From Bacillota bacterium (GTDB lineage: Bacteria; Bacillota; Clostridia; Lachnospirales; Lachnospiraceae), in the NCBI GenBank assembly GCA_023435895.1, contig JAEZLH010000029.1:186001-250000 (forward strand): a stretch of 64,000 nt of DNA, in the 5' to 3' direction. The notes below the pieces were generated by a model. The model was not told where the DNA came from and ran no database searches. It was given only the letters and a program-made list of their open reading frames with translations. Of this stretch, positions 8,657 through 16,576 are shown piece after piece; the first letter of the stretch is position 1, and every line of letters begins with the position of its first letter. The position numbers were made by a program, and so were the translations under genes.

Positions 8657-8933
8657 ATTGATATTCTCCTTAATGTAAGTTAGTTTTATTATAGATTTAT
8701 ATTATCGTGGATACATACTATCCATATTTAAAATATACTATATTCAGTTATATGTCAATATGAAAATTATTGAAATGAGAATTCCTATGTACTCTTGGTT
8801 ATATTAATTACGAACGGCTGCTATTTCTTTGTCCTTATTCCTAAAAGCTGTTTGCGGCTAATCTGCCATCTTGAATACCTTGAACGAATCGGTTATGATA
8901 ATAAGACATATTACAATAAAGGAGTAAACATCT
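8657..8933. promoter_or_regulatory. Divergent promoter region, flavoprotein / Rrf2
   Basis: Region between two divergent starts. An AT-rich dyad-rich block around 8715-8760 (CATATTTAAAATATACTATA) is a likely operator/promoter for the flavoprotein. AAGGAG (8920-8925) serves the Rrf2 start. No exact Rrf2 consensus can be assigned by eye. Confidence 0.4.
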
Positions 8934-9434
8934 ATGAAGTTTTCGATTGGAGTTGAATACGCATTACATTGCCTGTTATATATGGTAAATCCGGAAGCCC
9001 CTAAGGCGGTGGGCATCAGAGATTTAGCGACCTTTCAAGGGATTTCGGAAACTTATTTATCAAAAGTATATGCAAAGCTAAGCAAGTCCGGAATTATAAA
9101 ATCCATTCCCGGTGTAAAGGGTGGATATACTCTGGCAAGAAATGCCCAAGATATAACCTTTTGGGATGTGATTGAGGCGGTCGAAGGAACCGAATCCTTC
9201 TTTCAATGTGCTGAAATCCGTCAGAATACAATACTTGTGGATAAGGACAACCTACCAGATACCCACACCAAATGTCCCTGCTTGATAAAGGTGGTCATGC
9301 AAGAAGCAGAGAATGAGATGAAGAACTATTTAAATAAGAAGACCTTGGCATGGCTATATAATGAAGTATTTCATAATATCCTGATGGAAGATTCGGAAAA
9401 AGCTATGGTTGAATGGTTTAAGAATACCCGGTAG
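8934..9434 (+). CDS. Rrf2-family transcriptional regulator
   Basis: Winged-helix regulator of the Rrf2 family. The N-terminal signature MKFSIGVEYALHCLLYM, the recognition region ISETYLSKVYAKLSKSGI and the wing GVKGGYTLAR are all present. The effector region holds one Cys in FFQCAE and a CPC pair 24 residues later, so Fe-S or redox sensing is possible, though the spacing is not the IscR pattern. Length 166 aa is slightly long for the family. It is divergent from the flavin protein and followed by its own hairpin, so it is monocistronic. Confidence 0.9.
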   Translation: MKFSIGVEYALHCLLYMVNPEAPKAVGIRDLATFQGISETYLSKVYAKLSKSGIIKSIPGVKGGYTLARNAQDITFWDVIEAVEGTESFFQCAEIRQNTILVDKDNLPDTHTKCPCLIKVVMQEAENEMKNYLNKKTLAWLYNEVFHNILMEDSEKAMVEWFKNTR

Positions 9435-9442
9435 CATAAAAG

Positions 9443-9487
9443 AATATCCCCATGCAAGGGCATTTAAGTCTCTTGAGTGGGGATATT
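9443..9487 (+). terminator. Terminator of the Rrf2 gene
   Basis: AATATCCCCA (9443-9452) pairs perfectly with TGGGGATATT (9478-9487), followed by TATTCG. It lies 8 bases after the stop codon. Confidence 0.75.
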
Positions 9488-9648
9488 TATTCGTAAATTA
9501 TCATTATTAAACCACTTTCAAATTTAATACTTAATAGAATATGATGCTTTCTACCATTAGATTTATCGAAACCATTATGCTAAGTTTTAAATTGGAAGTG
9601 AACAGTAATTATTAGTAGTACCAAATTATTGTAACTCTGTAGTATAAG

Positions 9649-9677
9649 TTGATTTTTTTCTACCCCTATGTTATAGT
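9649..9677 (+). promoter_or_regulatory. Sigma-A promoter of queT
   Basis: TTGATT (9649-9654), a 17-base spacer and TATAGT (9672-9677). Transcription should start near 9684 and give a ~110-base leader before queT, which contains the candidate riboswitch. Confidence 0.7.
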
Positions 9678-9725
9678 ACTAACGTTGTAATTCTGTGCAA
9701 ACATAGAATTTAATTAAAATATTAA

Positions 9726-9788
9726 CGTCAGTTCGTAACCTTCCTGACGAAGGGATTGTCAACATCCCTTAAAACAAAACTAAAGGAG
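9726..9788 (+). promoter_or_regulatory. Candidate preQ1 riboswitch in the queT leader
   Basis: Two hairpins precede queT: CGTCAG/CTGACG (9726-9749) and AAGGGAT/ATCCCTT (9750-9770). The second is followed by an A-rich tail AAAACAAAACTAAAGGAG that ends in the ribosome-binding site. A small stem-loop with an A-rich 3' tail overlapping the ribosome-binding site is the architecture of preQ1-I aptamers, and queT is a known preQ1 regulon gene. The first hairpin loop (TTCGTAACC) also resembles preQ1-I loops, so the exact aptamer and class are uncertain. Confidence 0.55.
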
Positions 9789-9795
9789 AATAAAA

Positions 9796-10287
9796 ATGAA
9801 TAGGAAAACATTATTTGTCACACAAGCTGCTATTATTGCAGCTCTCTACGTGGTGCTCATCGTAGTCTTTAAGCCCATCAGTTATGGCGTAATTCAGGTA
9901 CGTTTTGCCGAGATTCTGACTGTACTTCCCTTCTTTACCCCGGCGGCTATTCCCGGTGTCACGATTGGCTGTTTATTGAGCGGAATCCTTACCGGAGCTT
10001 CCATACCAGATATTATCTTTGGCTCCATGGCAACATTAATTGGTGCAATCGTATCTTATCGAATTAGACGCTTTAAGTACCTGGTGGTCATCCCCCCGAT
10101 TGTATCCAATGCTTTGATTGTACCGTGGATTTTGAAGTACTCTTATGGATCACCTGATGCAATCCCATTTATGATGGGAACTGTCGCTGTCGGAGAAATC
10201 ATCGCAGCCGGCATTTTAGGAACCTTCCTATTAATAGCGCTGGATAAATCTAAAGTATTCAGAAACAGTGAATTAATTGTAAAATAA
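9796..10287 (+). CDS. queT: Queuosine precursor transporter QueT
   Basis: ECF-type substrate-binding membrane protein for queuosine precursors (preQ0/preQ1 or queuine), expected to work with a shared EcfAAT energising module encoded elsewhere. The family features are visible: an N-terminal ALYVVL helix, VIQVRFAEILTVLPFFTP, GVTIGCLLSGILTGASIPD and a C-terminal helix. About six membrane segments in 163 aa fit QueT. AAAGGAG sits 7 bases before the ATG and is part of the riboswitch tail, so translation control is likely. Strong terminator downstream; monocistronic. Confidence 0.93.
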   Translation: MNRKTLFVTQAAIIAALYVVLIVVFKPISYGVIQVRFAEILTVLPFFTPAAIPGVTIGCLLSGILTGASIPDIIFGSMATLIGAIVSYRIRRFKYLVVIPPIVSNALIVPWILKYSYGSPDAIPFMMGTVAVGEIIAAGILGTFLLIALDKSKVFRNSELIVK

Positions 10288-10294
10288 GTATAAT

Positions 10295-10340
10295 ACACCC
10301 ATAATCAGGGAAAACTCCTTCTGATTATGGGTGTTTTTTA
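10295..10340 (+). terminator. Terminator of queT
   Basis: Perfect 14-bp stem ACACCCATAATCAG (10295-10308) and its complement (10321-10334), a 12-base loop, then TTTTTAT. Confidence 0.92.
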
Positions 10341-10549
10341 TTTCACCGTTCTCATGATTATGAATTGTTTCAAAGTTCTCCCTTTTTTGTATAATAATGC
10401 TGAAAACTTTAGGAAAAATGCAATTCTTTTTTGTTTACTTTAAACCTTAACGGTGATAAGATACATATTGCCTAGGATGTTTTTTGCCGACAATATCCAT
10501 AATTAATTTAAATTACACCTCGGGCTAGAGGTAAACGGAGGTATACTCA

Positions 10550-11797
10550 ATGAATGACAATTCCGATCAAAATAATAGCTGGGTAGATTTACCCTCTTTC
10601 ATGAATAATCGTAGCCGCAAAGAACAATCCATACAAATTACAGATGATCCCCTTGGACGTCATGAGAGCGCTACTCCCCCTAAAAGGAATGTTTCCCCTT
10701 CCTCCTCAAATATTTTTAAGGAGAATGTAACCACAACTACAAGTTCAACGAATATTCCTTTGAAAGAGCGTTCGCGTACCAAAAAGAAGAAACGCAAAAA
10801 CCCGATTAAAATTACGCTTTACACACTGCTAGCCTTAAGTGCCGTTTTATCATTACTAATCTTCACCCCTGGTGGACAAAAAATGATGATAAGATTAGTA
10901 GGTGAATATATTTATGGGAATTTTGATTATAAAGATTCACAACAGACAAATGGTGAGAATGTGGACAAGCCTTTTAAACCCACAGATAAAATCATTAATA
11001 TTTTATTAATTGGTGTAGAAGAATTTGATAATGCTAGAAATACTGATTCCATGATTATAGCAACCATGAACACCCAGGATCATACACTGAAGCTGACTTC
11101 CCTGATGCGCGATATGTATATGGACATTCCGGGACATGGCAAAAACCGCTTAAATGCTGCTTATTCTCTGGGTGGAATCAATCTTCTTACTGATACCATC
11201 TCGCAAAACCTCGATGTAACGATTAATGGCTATTGTTTAGTCAACTTTGATGCATTCGAAAAATTAGTGAATATCGTGCATGGCGTAAAAATCACATTGA
11301 CTGAGGAAGAAGCGCAATATCTCAACACCACCAACTATATTTCGATTAAGAAATACCGCAATGTGCAGCCCGGAACGCAAACCCTGAACGGCAATCAGGC
11401 ACTAGGCTATTGCAGAATTCGTAAAAGACCCACTACTACCGAGAGCAATGACTTTGGACGAACACAAAGACATCGTATTGTCTTAAATGCAATCTTTGAT
11501 AAAGTGAAGAGTAAAAACTTTTTGGAGATGGGTCTGCTCATGAACAAGATTCTAAAAAATGTTAATATTGAGACAAATATCACTCCGAGTGAATTCAATC
11601 GTTATCTTGAAGAGGCTGTAAGTCTAAAAGTTAAGCAGCTGGATACGTTCCGCGTTCCAACTGATGATAATTACGAGAATATAAAGGTGACCATAGGAAG
11701 CCTCCAAAACCGTGAAGTGCTCACCGCAAAGGATTGGGATAAATTACGAGCAGACTTAAAAACATTTATTGAAGGGAGTTCTGTCACAGAACCATAA
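10550..11797 (+). CDS. LCP (LytR-CpsA-Psr) cell-wall glycopolymer ligase
   Basis: Transfers lipid-linked teichoic-acid-like or capsular polymers onto peptidoglycan outside the membrane. Residues 1-84 are a Ser/Thr/Lys-rich cytoplasmic tail, then one membrane segment (~85-104). The LCP catalytic domain (~145-325) shows the conserved TDSMIIATMN, SLMRDMYMDIPG, RLNAAYSLGG and ALGYCRIRK stretches, with the phosphate-binding Arg residues kept. Length 415 aa is normal. ATG follows GGAGG at 8 bases. No polymer biosynthesis genes are next to it, so the substrate cannot be named. Confidence 0.92.
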   Translation: MNDNSDQNNSWVDLPSFMNNRSRKEQSIQITDDPLGRHESATPPKRNVSPSSSNIFKENVTTTTSSTNIPLKERSRTKKKKRKNPIKITLYTLLALSAVLSLLIFTPGGQKMMIRLVGEYIYGNFDYKDSQQTNGENVDKPFKPTDKIINILLIGVEEFDNARNTDSMIIATMNTQDHTLKLTSLMRDMYMDIPGHGKNRLNAAYSLGGINLLTDTISQNLDVTINGYCLVNFDAFEKLVNIVHGVKITLTEEEAQYLNTTNYISIKKYRNVQPGTQTLNGNQALGYCRIRKRPTTTESNDFGRTQRHRIVLNAIFDKVKSKNFLEMGLLMNKILKNVNIETNITPSEFNRYLEEAVSLKVKQLDTFRVPTDDNYENIKVTIGSLQNREVLTAKDWDKLRADLKTFIEGSSVTEP

Positions 11798-11847
11798 CAG
11801 AATCTATGCTGCTATAAGTATTTATACCGTTATAAGTATGAAAATAA

Positions 11848-11899
11848 ATAAGGGTGATTCAAAACATTTCTATCGAAATCAATTTTGAATCGCCCTTAT
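11848..11899. terminator. Bidirectional terminator, LCP gene / asnS
   Basis: A 17-bp stem with one G-U pair (ATAAGGGTGATTCAAAA, 11848-11864, with 11883-11899) lies between the convergent LCP gene and asnS. T-rich exits are seen on both strands. Confidence 0.82.
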
Positions 11900-12026
11900 C
11901 CTATTTTATTCTTATTACAAGTTACAAGCTATATCAAACTTGTCAAGTATCATACCGCTTACATACTTGCGCTAGTATGATTCCAGCTAAATAACTTAAG
12001 TTTACGACTCAAATAATCTCCCCGTA

Positions 12027-13418
12027 TTACAGCTCACAGTTATTAACGGTTCTAGGGAAGGGTACCACATCACGGATATTGCCCATTCCGGTAAGATACA
12101 TTACACAGCGCTCAAAGCCAAGTCCAAAGCCTGCATGACGAGCAGAACCATATTTGCGAAGATCAAGGTAAAATTCATAATCCTCTTTATTTAAAGAAGA
12201 CTCTTCCATTCTTTGAACTAGCTTATCATAATCATCTTCTCTCTGGCTTCCGCCGATGATTTCTCCGATACCGGGCACCAATAAATCCATGGCTGCAACA
12301 GTCTTCTTATCCTCATTCAGCTTCATATAGAAAGCTTTGATTTCCTTTGGATAATCCGTTACAAATACCGGCTTTTTAAATACCTGCTCGGTCAGATAAC
12401 GTTCGTGTTCGGTCTGAAGGTCACAACCCCAGCTTACTTTATAATCAAAATTATCATTATTCTTTGTCAGAATTTCAATGGCTTCCGTATAGGTTACGTG
12501 ACCAAAGTCTGCATTTGCAACACTCTGAAGTCTCTCCATAAGTCCCTGATCAATAAACTGATTGAAGAACTTCATTTCCTCCGGTGCATGCTCTAACACA
12601 TATTTAATTACGTATTTTAACATTCCTTCTGCAAGTGCCATATCATCCTTAAGATCTGCAAAAGCAATCTCAGGCTCGATCATCCAAAACTCCGCAGCAT
12701 GTCTGGTAGTGTTGGAATTCTCCGCACGGAAGGTCGGTCCAAAGGTATAAATATTCTTAAAGGCCATGGCATAAGTTTCGCCGTTTAACTGGCCACTTAC
12801 GGTAAGATTGGTACTCTTGCCGAAGAAGTCCTGTGAAAGATCCACTTTTCCCTCTTCGGTTCTCGGAAGATTCTCGATATCAAGTGTTGTTACACGGAAC
12901 ATCTCTCCCGCGCCTTCACAGTCACTTCCTGTGATAATAGGTGTATGCACATATACAAAATCCCTGTCCTGAAAATACTGATGAATTGCATAAGCAATTA
13001 GGGAACGAACACGGAATACTGCCTGAAAGGTATTGGTTCTTGCTCTGAGATGGGTCATGGTTCTTAGATATTCCAAGGTATGTCGTTTCTTTTGAAGCGG
13101 ATAGTCCGCTGTGGATGTTCCCTCTACCTCAATCTTTGTTGCCTGTATCTCAAAAGGCTGTTTTGCCTGAGGAGTAGCTACCAGCTCCCCTTCCACGATA
13201 ATTGCAGATCCAACATTCAATTTTGATATCTCTGCGAAATTCTCCATTGTATCGTGATATACCACTTGTAATGGTTCAAAGTAGGTTCCATCATTCAATA
13301 CAACAAAGCCAAAGGTCTTGGAATCTCTGACACTCTTAACCCATCCGCCAACCTTTACTGTTGTACCAATATGTTGTTCCTGATTACGAAATAATTCTCT
13401 TACGTCTAACATATCCAT
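12027..13418 (-). CDS. asnS: Asparaginyl-tRNA synthetase
   Basis: Class IIb synthetase charging tRNA-Asn. The N-terminal OB-fold anticodon-binding domain (~1-105) has VGGWVKSVRDSKTFGFVVLNDG. The catalytic core has motif 2 (TFGPTFRAENSNTTRHAAEFWMIEPE region) and motif 3 (GFGLGFERCVMYLTG). The hallmark HTPIITGSDCEGAGEMF is that of AsnRS, not AspRS. Length 463 aa is standard. ATG follows AAGGAG. The leader has an 11-bp hairpin but no T-box sequence that I can find. Monocistronic. Confidence 0.97.
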   Translation of the reverse strand: MDMLDVRELFRNQEQHIGTTVKVGGWVKSVRDSKTFGFVVLNDGTYFEPLQVVYHDTMENFAEISKLNVGSAIIVEGELVATPQAKQPFEIQATKIEVEGTSTADYPLQKKRHTLEYLRTMTHLRARTNTFQAVFRVRSLIAYAIHQYFQDRDFVYVHTPIITGSDCEGAGEMFRVTTLDIENLPRTEEGKVDLSQDFFGKSTNLTVSGQLNGETYAMAFKNIYTFGPTFRAENSNTTRHAAEFWMIEPEIAFADLKDDMALAEGMLKYVIKYVLEHAPEEMKFFNQFIDQGLMERLQSVANADFGHVTYTEAIEILTKNNDNFDYKVSWGCDLQTEHERYLTEQVFKKPVFVTDYPKEIKAFYMKLNEDKKTVAAMDLLVPGIGEIIGGSQREDDYDKLVQRMEESSLNKEDYEFYLDLRKYGSARHAGFGLGFERCVMYLTGMGNIRDVVPFPRTVNNCEL

Positions 13419-13465
13419 AATACTATGCTCCTTAAATTATGATTCGCATGCCATAATATCTTTAT

Positions 13466-13515
13466 AATAATCATTCTGTTTATCCGTTCGCTCTATCCGT
13501 CATCGAATGATTATT
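13466..13515 (-). promoter_or_regulatory. Leader hairpin upstream of asnS
   Basis: A perfect 11-bp inverted repeat (AATAATCATTC at 13466-13476 and its complement at 13505-13515) encloses a 28-base loop that carries two direct copies of GGATA. It lies 48 bases before the asnS start on the minus strand, just after a TATAAAAT-like box. No T-box motif is seen, so its role is open. Confidence 0.45.
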
Positions 13516-13606
13516 TTATACTTTTGGCACGATTAATTAAAAATAGTATTAACTAACCTCTTTTTTAGTATAACATAAGTTTTTGATAATACAACCATGC
13601 TCATTG

Positions 13607-13631
13607 AAAAACCGGCTGTTTAATGGGCCGG
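13607..13631 (-). terminator. Intrinsic terminator, minus strand
   Basis: On the minus strand GCCGG (paired with CCGGC) is followed by TTTTTC. It lies after the long GC-rich hairpin and before the asnS promoter region, so it ends transcripts coming from the PHP operon or from the hairpin element. Confidence 0.7.
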
Positions 13632-13665
13632 CAAGATATAGCTTGTGCTTGGTTATAGGTAGTGA

Positions 13666-13812
13666 ATAAGAGCCGGGCGGAAATGTTCCCATGGATGAGA
13701 CGCTCCCGCTTAGTTGCATTACGTAGCGGTACGTAGGGTTCTAAAACACAGAACCCAAGTACCGACGAATGCAAAATACTCACCATGAGAATCATTTCCG
13801 CCCGGCTCTTAT
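13666..13812 (-). ncRNA. Long GC-rich hairpin element, candidate structured RNA
   Basis: A 147-base near-palindrome. The outer arms are perfect over 20 bp (ATAAGAGCCGGGCGGAAATG, 13666-13685, with 13793-13812). A second paired block follows (CATGG/CCATG and GAG/CTC), then an asymmetric internal bubble, then a distal stem (13715-13742 with 13750-13773) closed by GGGTTCT/AGAACCC. It is clearly richer in G+C than the flanks. A terminator follows 35 bases later on the minus strand, so a hairpin RNA ending there is plausible; a 6S-like shape or a small mobile repeat are alternatives. The strand is inferred from the terminator. Confidence 0.5.
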
Positions 13813-13847
13813 GCCATGTTCATTGGCAAAGGAGAACAAAGCCCTAT

Positions 13848-14558
13848 TCACTGTAATGCTTTTATAACTGCTTGCCTGCTTCGTTCTTCACAATCTATAA
13901 AGTTGACTGCTTCGTTTATATTTCCTAGCATATGTGCGTCGGAATCGGTTATGATGTTGCATTTCTTTAAATATGGATTGGATTTAGCAATGTCATCCAG
14001 CTTATTGATGTCCGCTAGTTCTGCATACTTAAAATCGGAATCCGGCGGAATGAAGCCAAGGTTGGAGATTAAGCTGTTTGCTTTTTTATCCAGGTGTGCG
14101 GGAATATATATGCCGTGGAACTCCTTCATTAGTACGCCAAGTTGATCAAAGGAGATATCCGTTGCGTTAATGAGAAGGTAGGGTTCTGTTCCGATAAGTT
14201 GGTCGTCTTCATCAATAATCTCCTGTTTGCCGAATACTCTCTCGTCATTGGGTATTTTCATCAGTTTGTTCGATACATATTCATCAAATCGCAGGGCATC
14301 TTCCAATTCGCCGAACAAGCATAAGGCATGTACTTCTTCAGAGGTACAGATCTCCATGCCTGGGATTGCAATAATATTATATTGGTCGGCTAACTTCATC
14401 ACCGCTTCGCAGTTCTTACAGGAATTGTGATCCGTAACGGCTATGACATCCAAGTTTTTCAAAAATGCCATGCCCACGATGTTGGATGGCAGCATATCCT
14501 CGTCCCCACAGGGAGAGAGGCAGGAGTGGATATGCAAATCATAGGATAGTTTATGCAT
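13848..14558 (-). CDS. PHP-domain phosphoesterase
   Basis: Metal-dependent phosphoesterase of the polymerase-and-histidinol-phosphatase superfamily. The four PHP motifs are visible: DLHIHSCLSPCG at residue ~7, VTDHNSCKNC, the PGMEICTSEEVHALCLF block, and IITDSDAHMLG near the C-terminus. Length 236 aa. The start overlaps the stop of the DRTGG gene by 8 bases, so the two are translationally coupled. PHP proteins of this type recur in clostridial hydrogenase clusters, but their substrate there is unknown to me. It is the last gene of the minus-strand hydrogenase-sensor operon. Confidence 0.88.
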   Translation of the reverse strand: MHKLSYDLHIHSCLSPCGDEDMLPSNIVGMAFLKNLDVIAVTDHNSCKNCEAVMKLADQYNIIAIPGMEICTSEEVHALCLFGELEDALRFDEYVSNKLMKIPNDERVFGKQEIIDEDDQLIGTEPYLLINATDISFDQLGVLMKEFHGIYIPAHLDKKANSLISNLGFIPPDSDFKYAELADINKLDDIAKSNPYLKKCNIITDSDAHMLGNINEAVNFIDCEERSRQAVIKALQ

Positions 14559-14886
14559 TTAGTAGATTATAAATCTGCAGGGAGGCCTCAAAGATTGGCT
14601 GTTCTGTTTTGAGAACTGTAATGCCCTGCTCCTTTGCTTTGTTGCAAGCCGCTTCATCCAGCTGGCTGCCTTCTGCCAGAATGATGCAAGAAGCATCCGC
14701 CAGTGTTGCCACCGCCAAAGTGTTAACATTGCCCATCACGGTAACCCAGGCAGCATCCGCCCTCATTTTACCCATGGCAATACTAAGCAAATCACAACAA
14801 TAGGGTGTAGCAATCTCCCTTTCTACATTTTCTCCCTCGCTGACCACCTCAAAGATGCCTGCCTTCATTAAATCAATAACCTTCAT
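14551..14886 (-). CDS. DRTGG-domain protein, hydrogenase cluster (copy 2)
   Basis: 111-residue single-domain protein of the DRTGG / HPr-kinase N-domain type. It opens MKVIDLMKAGIFEVVSEGENVEREIATPYCCDLLS and has the typical AWVTVMGNVNTLAVATLADASCIILAEG core. It is paralogous to the gene at 16998-17354 (same order of strands, weak identity). ATG follows GGAGG. It lies 43 bases after the sensory hydrogenase gene and overlaps the PHP gene. Such domains usually bind nucleotides or act as regulatory modules; a role in hydrogenase sensing is inferred from context only. Confidence 0.75.
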   Translation of the reverse strand: MKVIDLMKAGIFEVVSEGENVEREIATPYCCDLLSIAMGKMRADAAWVTVMGNVNTLAVATLADASCIILAEGSQLDEAACNKAKEQGITVLKTEQPIFEASLQIYNLLNA

Positions 14887-14929
14887 GATATCCTCCGATC
14901 CATATAATCTATTTCGTTCTCATTCTCTA

Positions 14930-16216
14930 TTATAATTTTTTGGTATCTAGTTTGGATAGTTCATCCGACAGCTTATGTATATAGTCTCTCAGAATATGGA
15001 TGCAATCCTGTTCTTTGGCCGCACCTCGAACGATATCCTCGGCAAGTGCTTTACAGGTGGGTGCTCCACAGGAACCGCAATCAAGTCTCGGAAATTTACT
15101 GCATAACTCATCCACTCTAGACATGTTAGCAATACTCTCCTTCATATCTTTACCTAACTTAAAAACTGGTTGATAAGCAACTTCATCATTCCAAAAGCCA
15201 TCGCTGTGCGAGTTGTTCTCTATATGGGAACAGGCAACCGGAAGGTATTTGCGAAGACGCAGGAGTTTTACCTTGGCAAGGTAAGGATTCTCAACTGTGA
15301 GTACTCCGCCAACACATCCACCCGCACAAGCATTTAACTCAATGAATTCCAGTTGGTCGAACTTTTGATCCTCCAAATCCTCCAGAACCTTGATTACATT
15401 CTCGATACCGTCTGCTGCAAGATAATTATCCGTCAGCAGGCTTCCAGCTTCGCCACCGGTACTACCCCAACCAATTCCTATTCTTCCTGAGATACGAAGT
15501 TCTTGTGGATTGTACATACTCTTCTTCATAAGAGGAAGTAAAATAGGATATACCTCTTTTATTGCAAGTACCCCATCAATTTCACTGTGATCAATTCCTA
15601 TAGGGGATTTAACCGCGCTCATCTTTGCAGGGCAGGGAGATATAAAGATAATGCCGATTTTTTCTCTGGGAAGCCCGGTCTCTTTCATTGCCTTCTCTCT
15701 AGCGATGGAAGCTGCAAGATCCACCGGTGCGCAAACCGGGAGGAGATGTTCGATTAGATTGGGGAATCTTACTTGAATCAATCGTACAACAGAAGGACAA
15801 GCCGTACTAATAATTGGCCATTGTTCTTTATGGTCGGATACATATTTGCGTGAAATATCTGATACCAGCTCGGCCGCTCCACTTACTTCATATACATCAT
15901 TAAATCCCATTTTAAGCAAAGCGGTCAGAACAATATTAATATCCTCAAGATGATTAAACTGGCCGTATAGGGAAGGTGCCGGTAAAGCCACCGTATATTC
16001 GAACTTTTTCATGATGTCCGGTGAATCATAAGTTGCCTCCTTTGCATGATGCGGACAGATACGAATACACTCTCCGCAATCGATACAAAATTCTTTCGTT
16101 ATTGCAGCCTTTCCGTTTCGAACACGGATTGCCTGTGTCGGACATCGCTTAATGCAATTGATACATCCCATGCACAAATCTTCCTTCAAATGAACTGAAG
16201 TAAAAAACTTATCCAT
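14930..16216 (-). CDS. Sensory-type [FeFe]-hydrogenase-like iron-sulfur protein
   Basis: Two N-terminal 4Fe-4S clusters (CMGCINCIKRC and CIDCGECIRIC) precede a hydrogenase large-subunit C-terminal domain and a C-terminal Fe-S domain (DCGSCGAPTCKALAEDIV). H-cluster ligand cysteines appear kept: TACPS in L1, SPCPAK in L2, and NACAGGCVGG in L3. The proton-relay Cys of TSCCP is Ala here, and MPCxxK is SPCPAK. These changes are typical of sensory group C/D enzymes such as HydS, not of H2-producing enzymes. I place the start at 16216, where AGGGGGG precedes ATG; an upstream ATG at 16237 has no ribosome-binding site. It heads the DRTGG/PHP operon and likely senses H2 or redox state. Confidence 0.85.
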   Translation of the reverse strand: MDKFFTSVHLKEDLCMGCINCIKRCPTQAIRVRNGKAAITKEFCIDCGECIRICPHHAKEATYDSPDIMKKFEYTVALPAPSLYGQFNHLEDINIVLTALLKMGFNDVYEVSGAAELVSDISRKYVSDHKEQWPIISTACPSVVRLIQVRFPNLIEHLLPVCAPVDLAASIAREKAMKETGLPREKIGIIFISPCPAKMSAVKSPIGIDHSEIDGVLAIKEVYPILLPLMKKSMYNPQELRISGRIGIGWGSTGGEAGSLLTDNYLAADGIENVIKVLEDLEDQKFDQLEFIELNACAGGCVGGVLTVENPYLAKVKLLRLRKYLPVACSHIENNSHSDGFWNDEVAYQPVFKLGKDMKESIANMSRVDELCSKFPRLDCGSCGAPTCKALAEDIVRGAAKEQDCIHILRDYIHKLSDELSKLDTKKL

Positions 16217-16576
16217 TATTATTCCCCCCTGTAACATTATTAATTACGGAGTTGTAATATATACAGCTTCGTGATACCCGATAGGTCTCCCTATCTTATA
16301 ATTACCTGTAGATACTTGCTAACAACAAGGATTAACTTCTATTTTTAGAACGCTTCCTAGCTGCTTACTTTATTCTAAAGGTTTTTGTTAAATCTTTAAC
16401 AATACAATAACCTATAACCATGTCTATTCTATTATTTTGAAATTCAACCAATCAATAAAACCTGAGAACAATCTTATTAAATTTAATAAATCAACCTAAA
16501 TACTTAGTATAAAAACATTTATGAATGGAAGGTGCCATAAATGTAAGCATCTAAAGCACCTTAACCCTTCCTTGTT
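16217..16576. other. Intergenic region within the hydrogenase-sensor block
   Basis: 360 bases between the anti-sigma-like ATPase gene and the sensory hydrogenase gene, both on the minus strand. A hairpin (AAGGTGC at 16532-16538 with GCACCTT at 16556-16562, within outer GGAAGG/CCTTCC) just past the ATPase stop is a likely terminator, so the two halves are probably separate transcripts. The rest is AT-rich and should carry the promoter of the hydrogenase-like gene. Confidence 0.5.

Noticed and set aside
13420..13840. T-box for asnS
   Set aside because: No T-box motif or specifier-like loop on the minus strand; the structures there are the long hairpin and an 11-bp leader stem.
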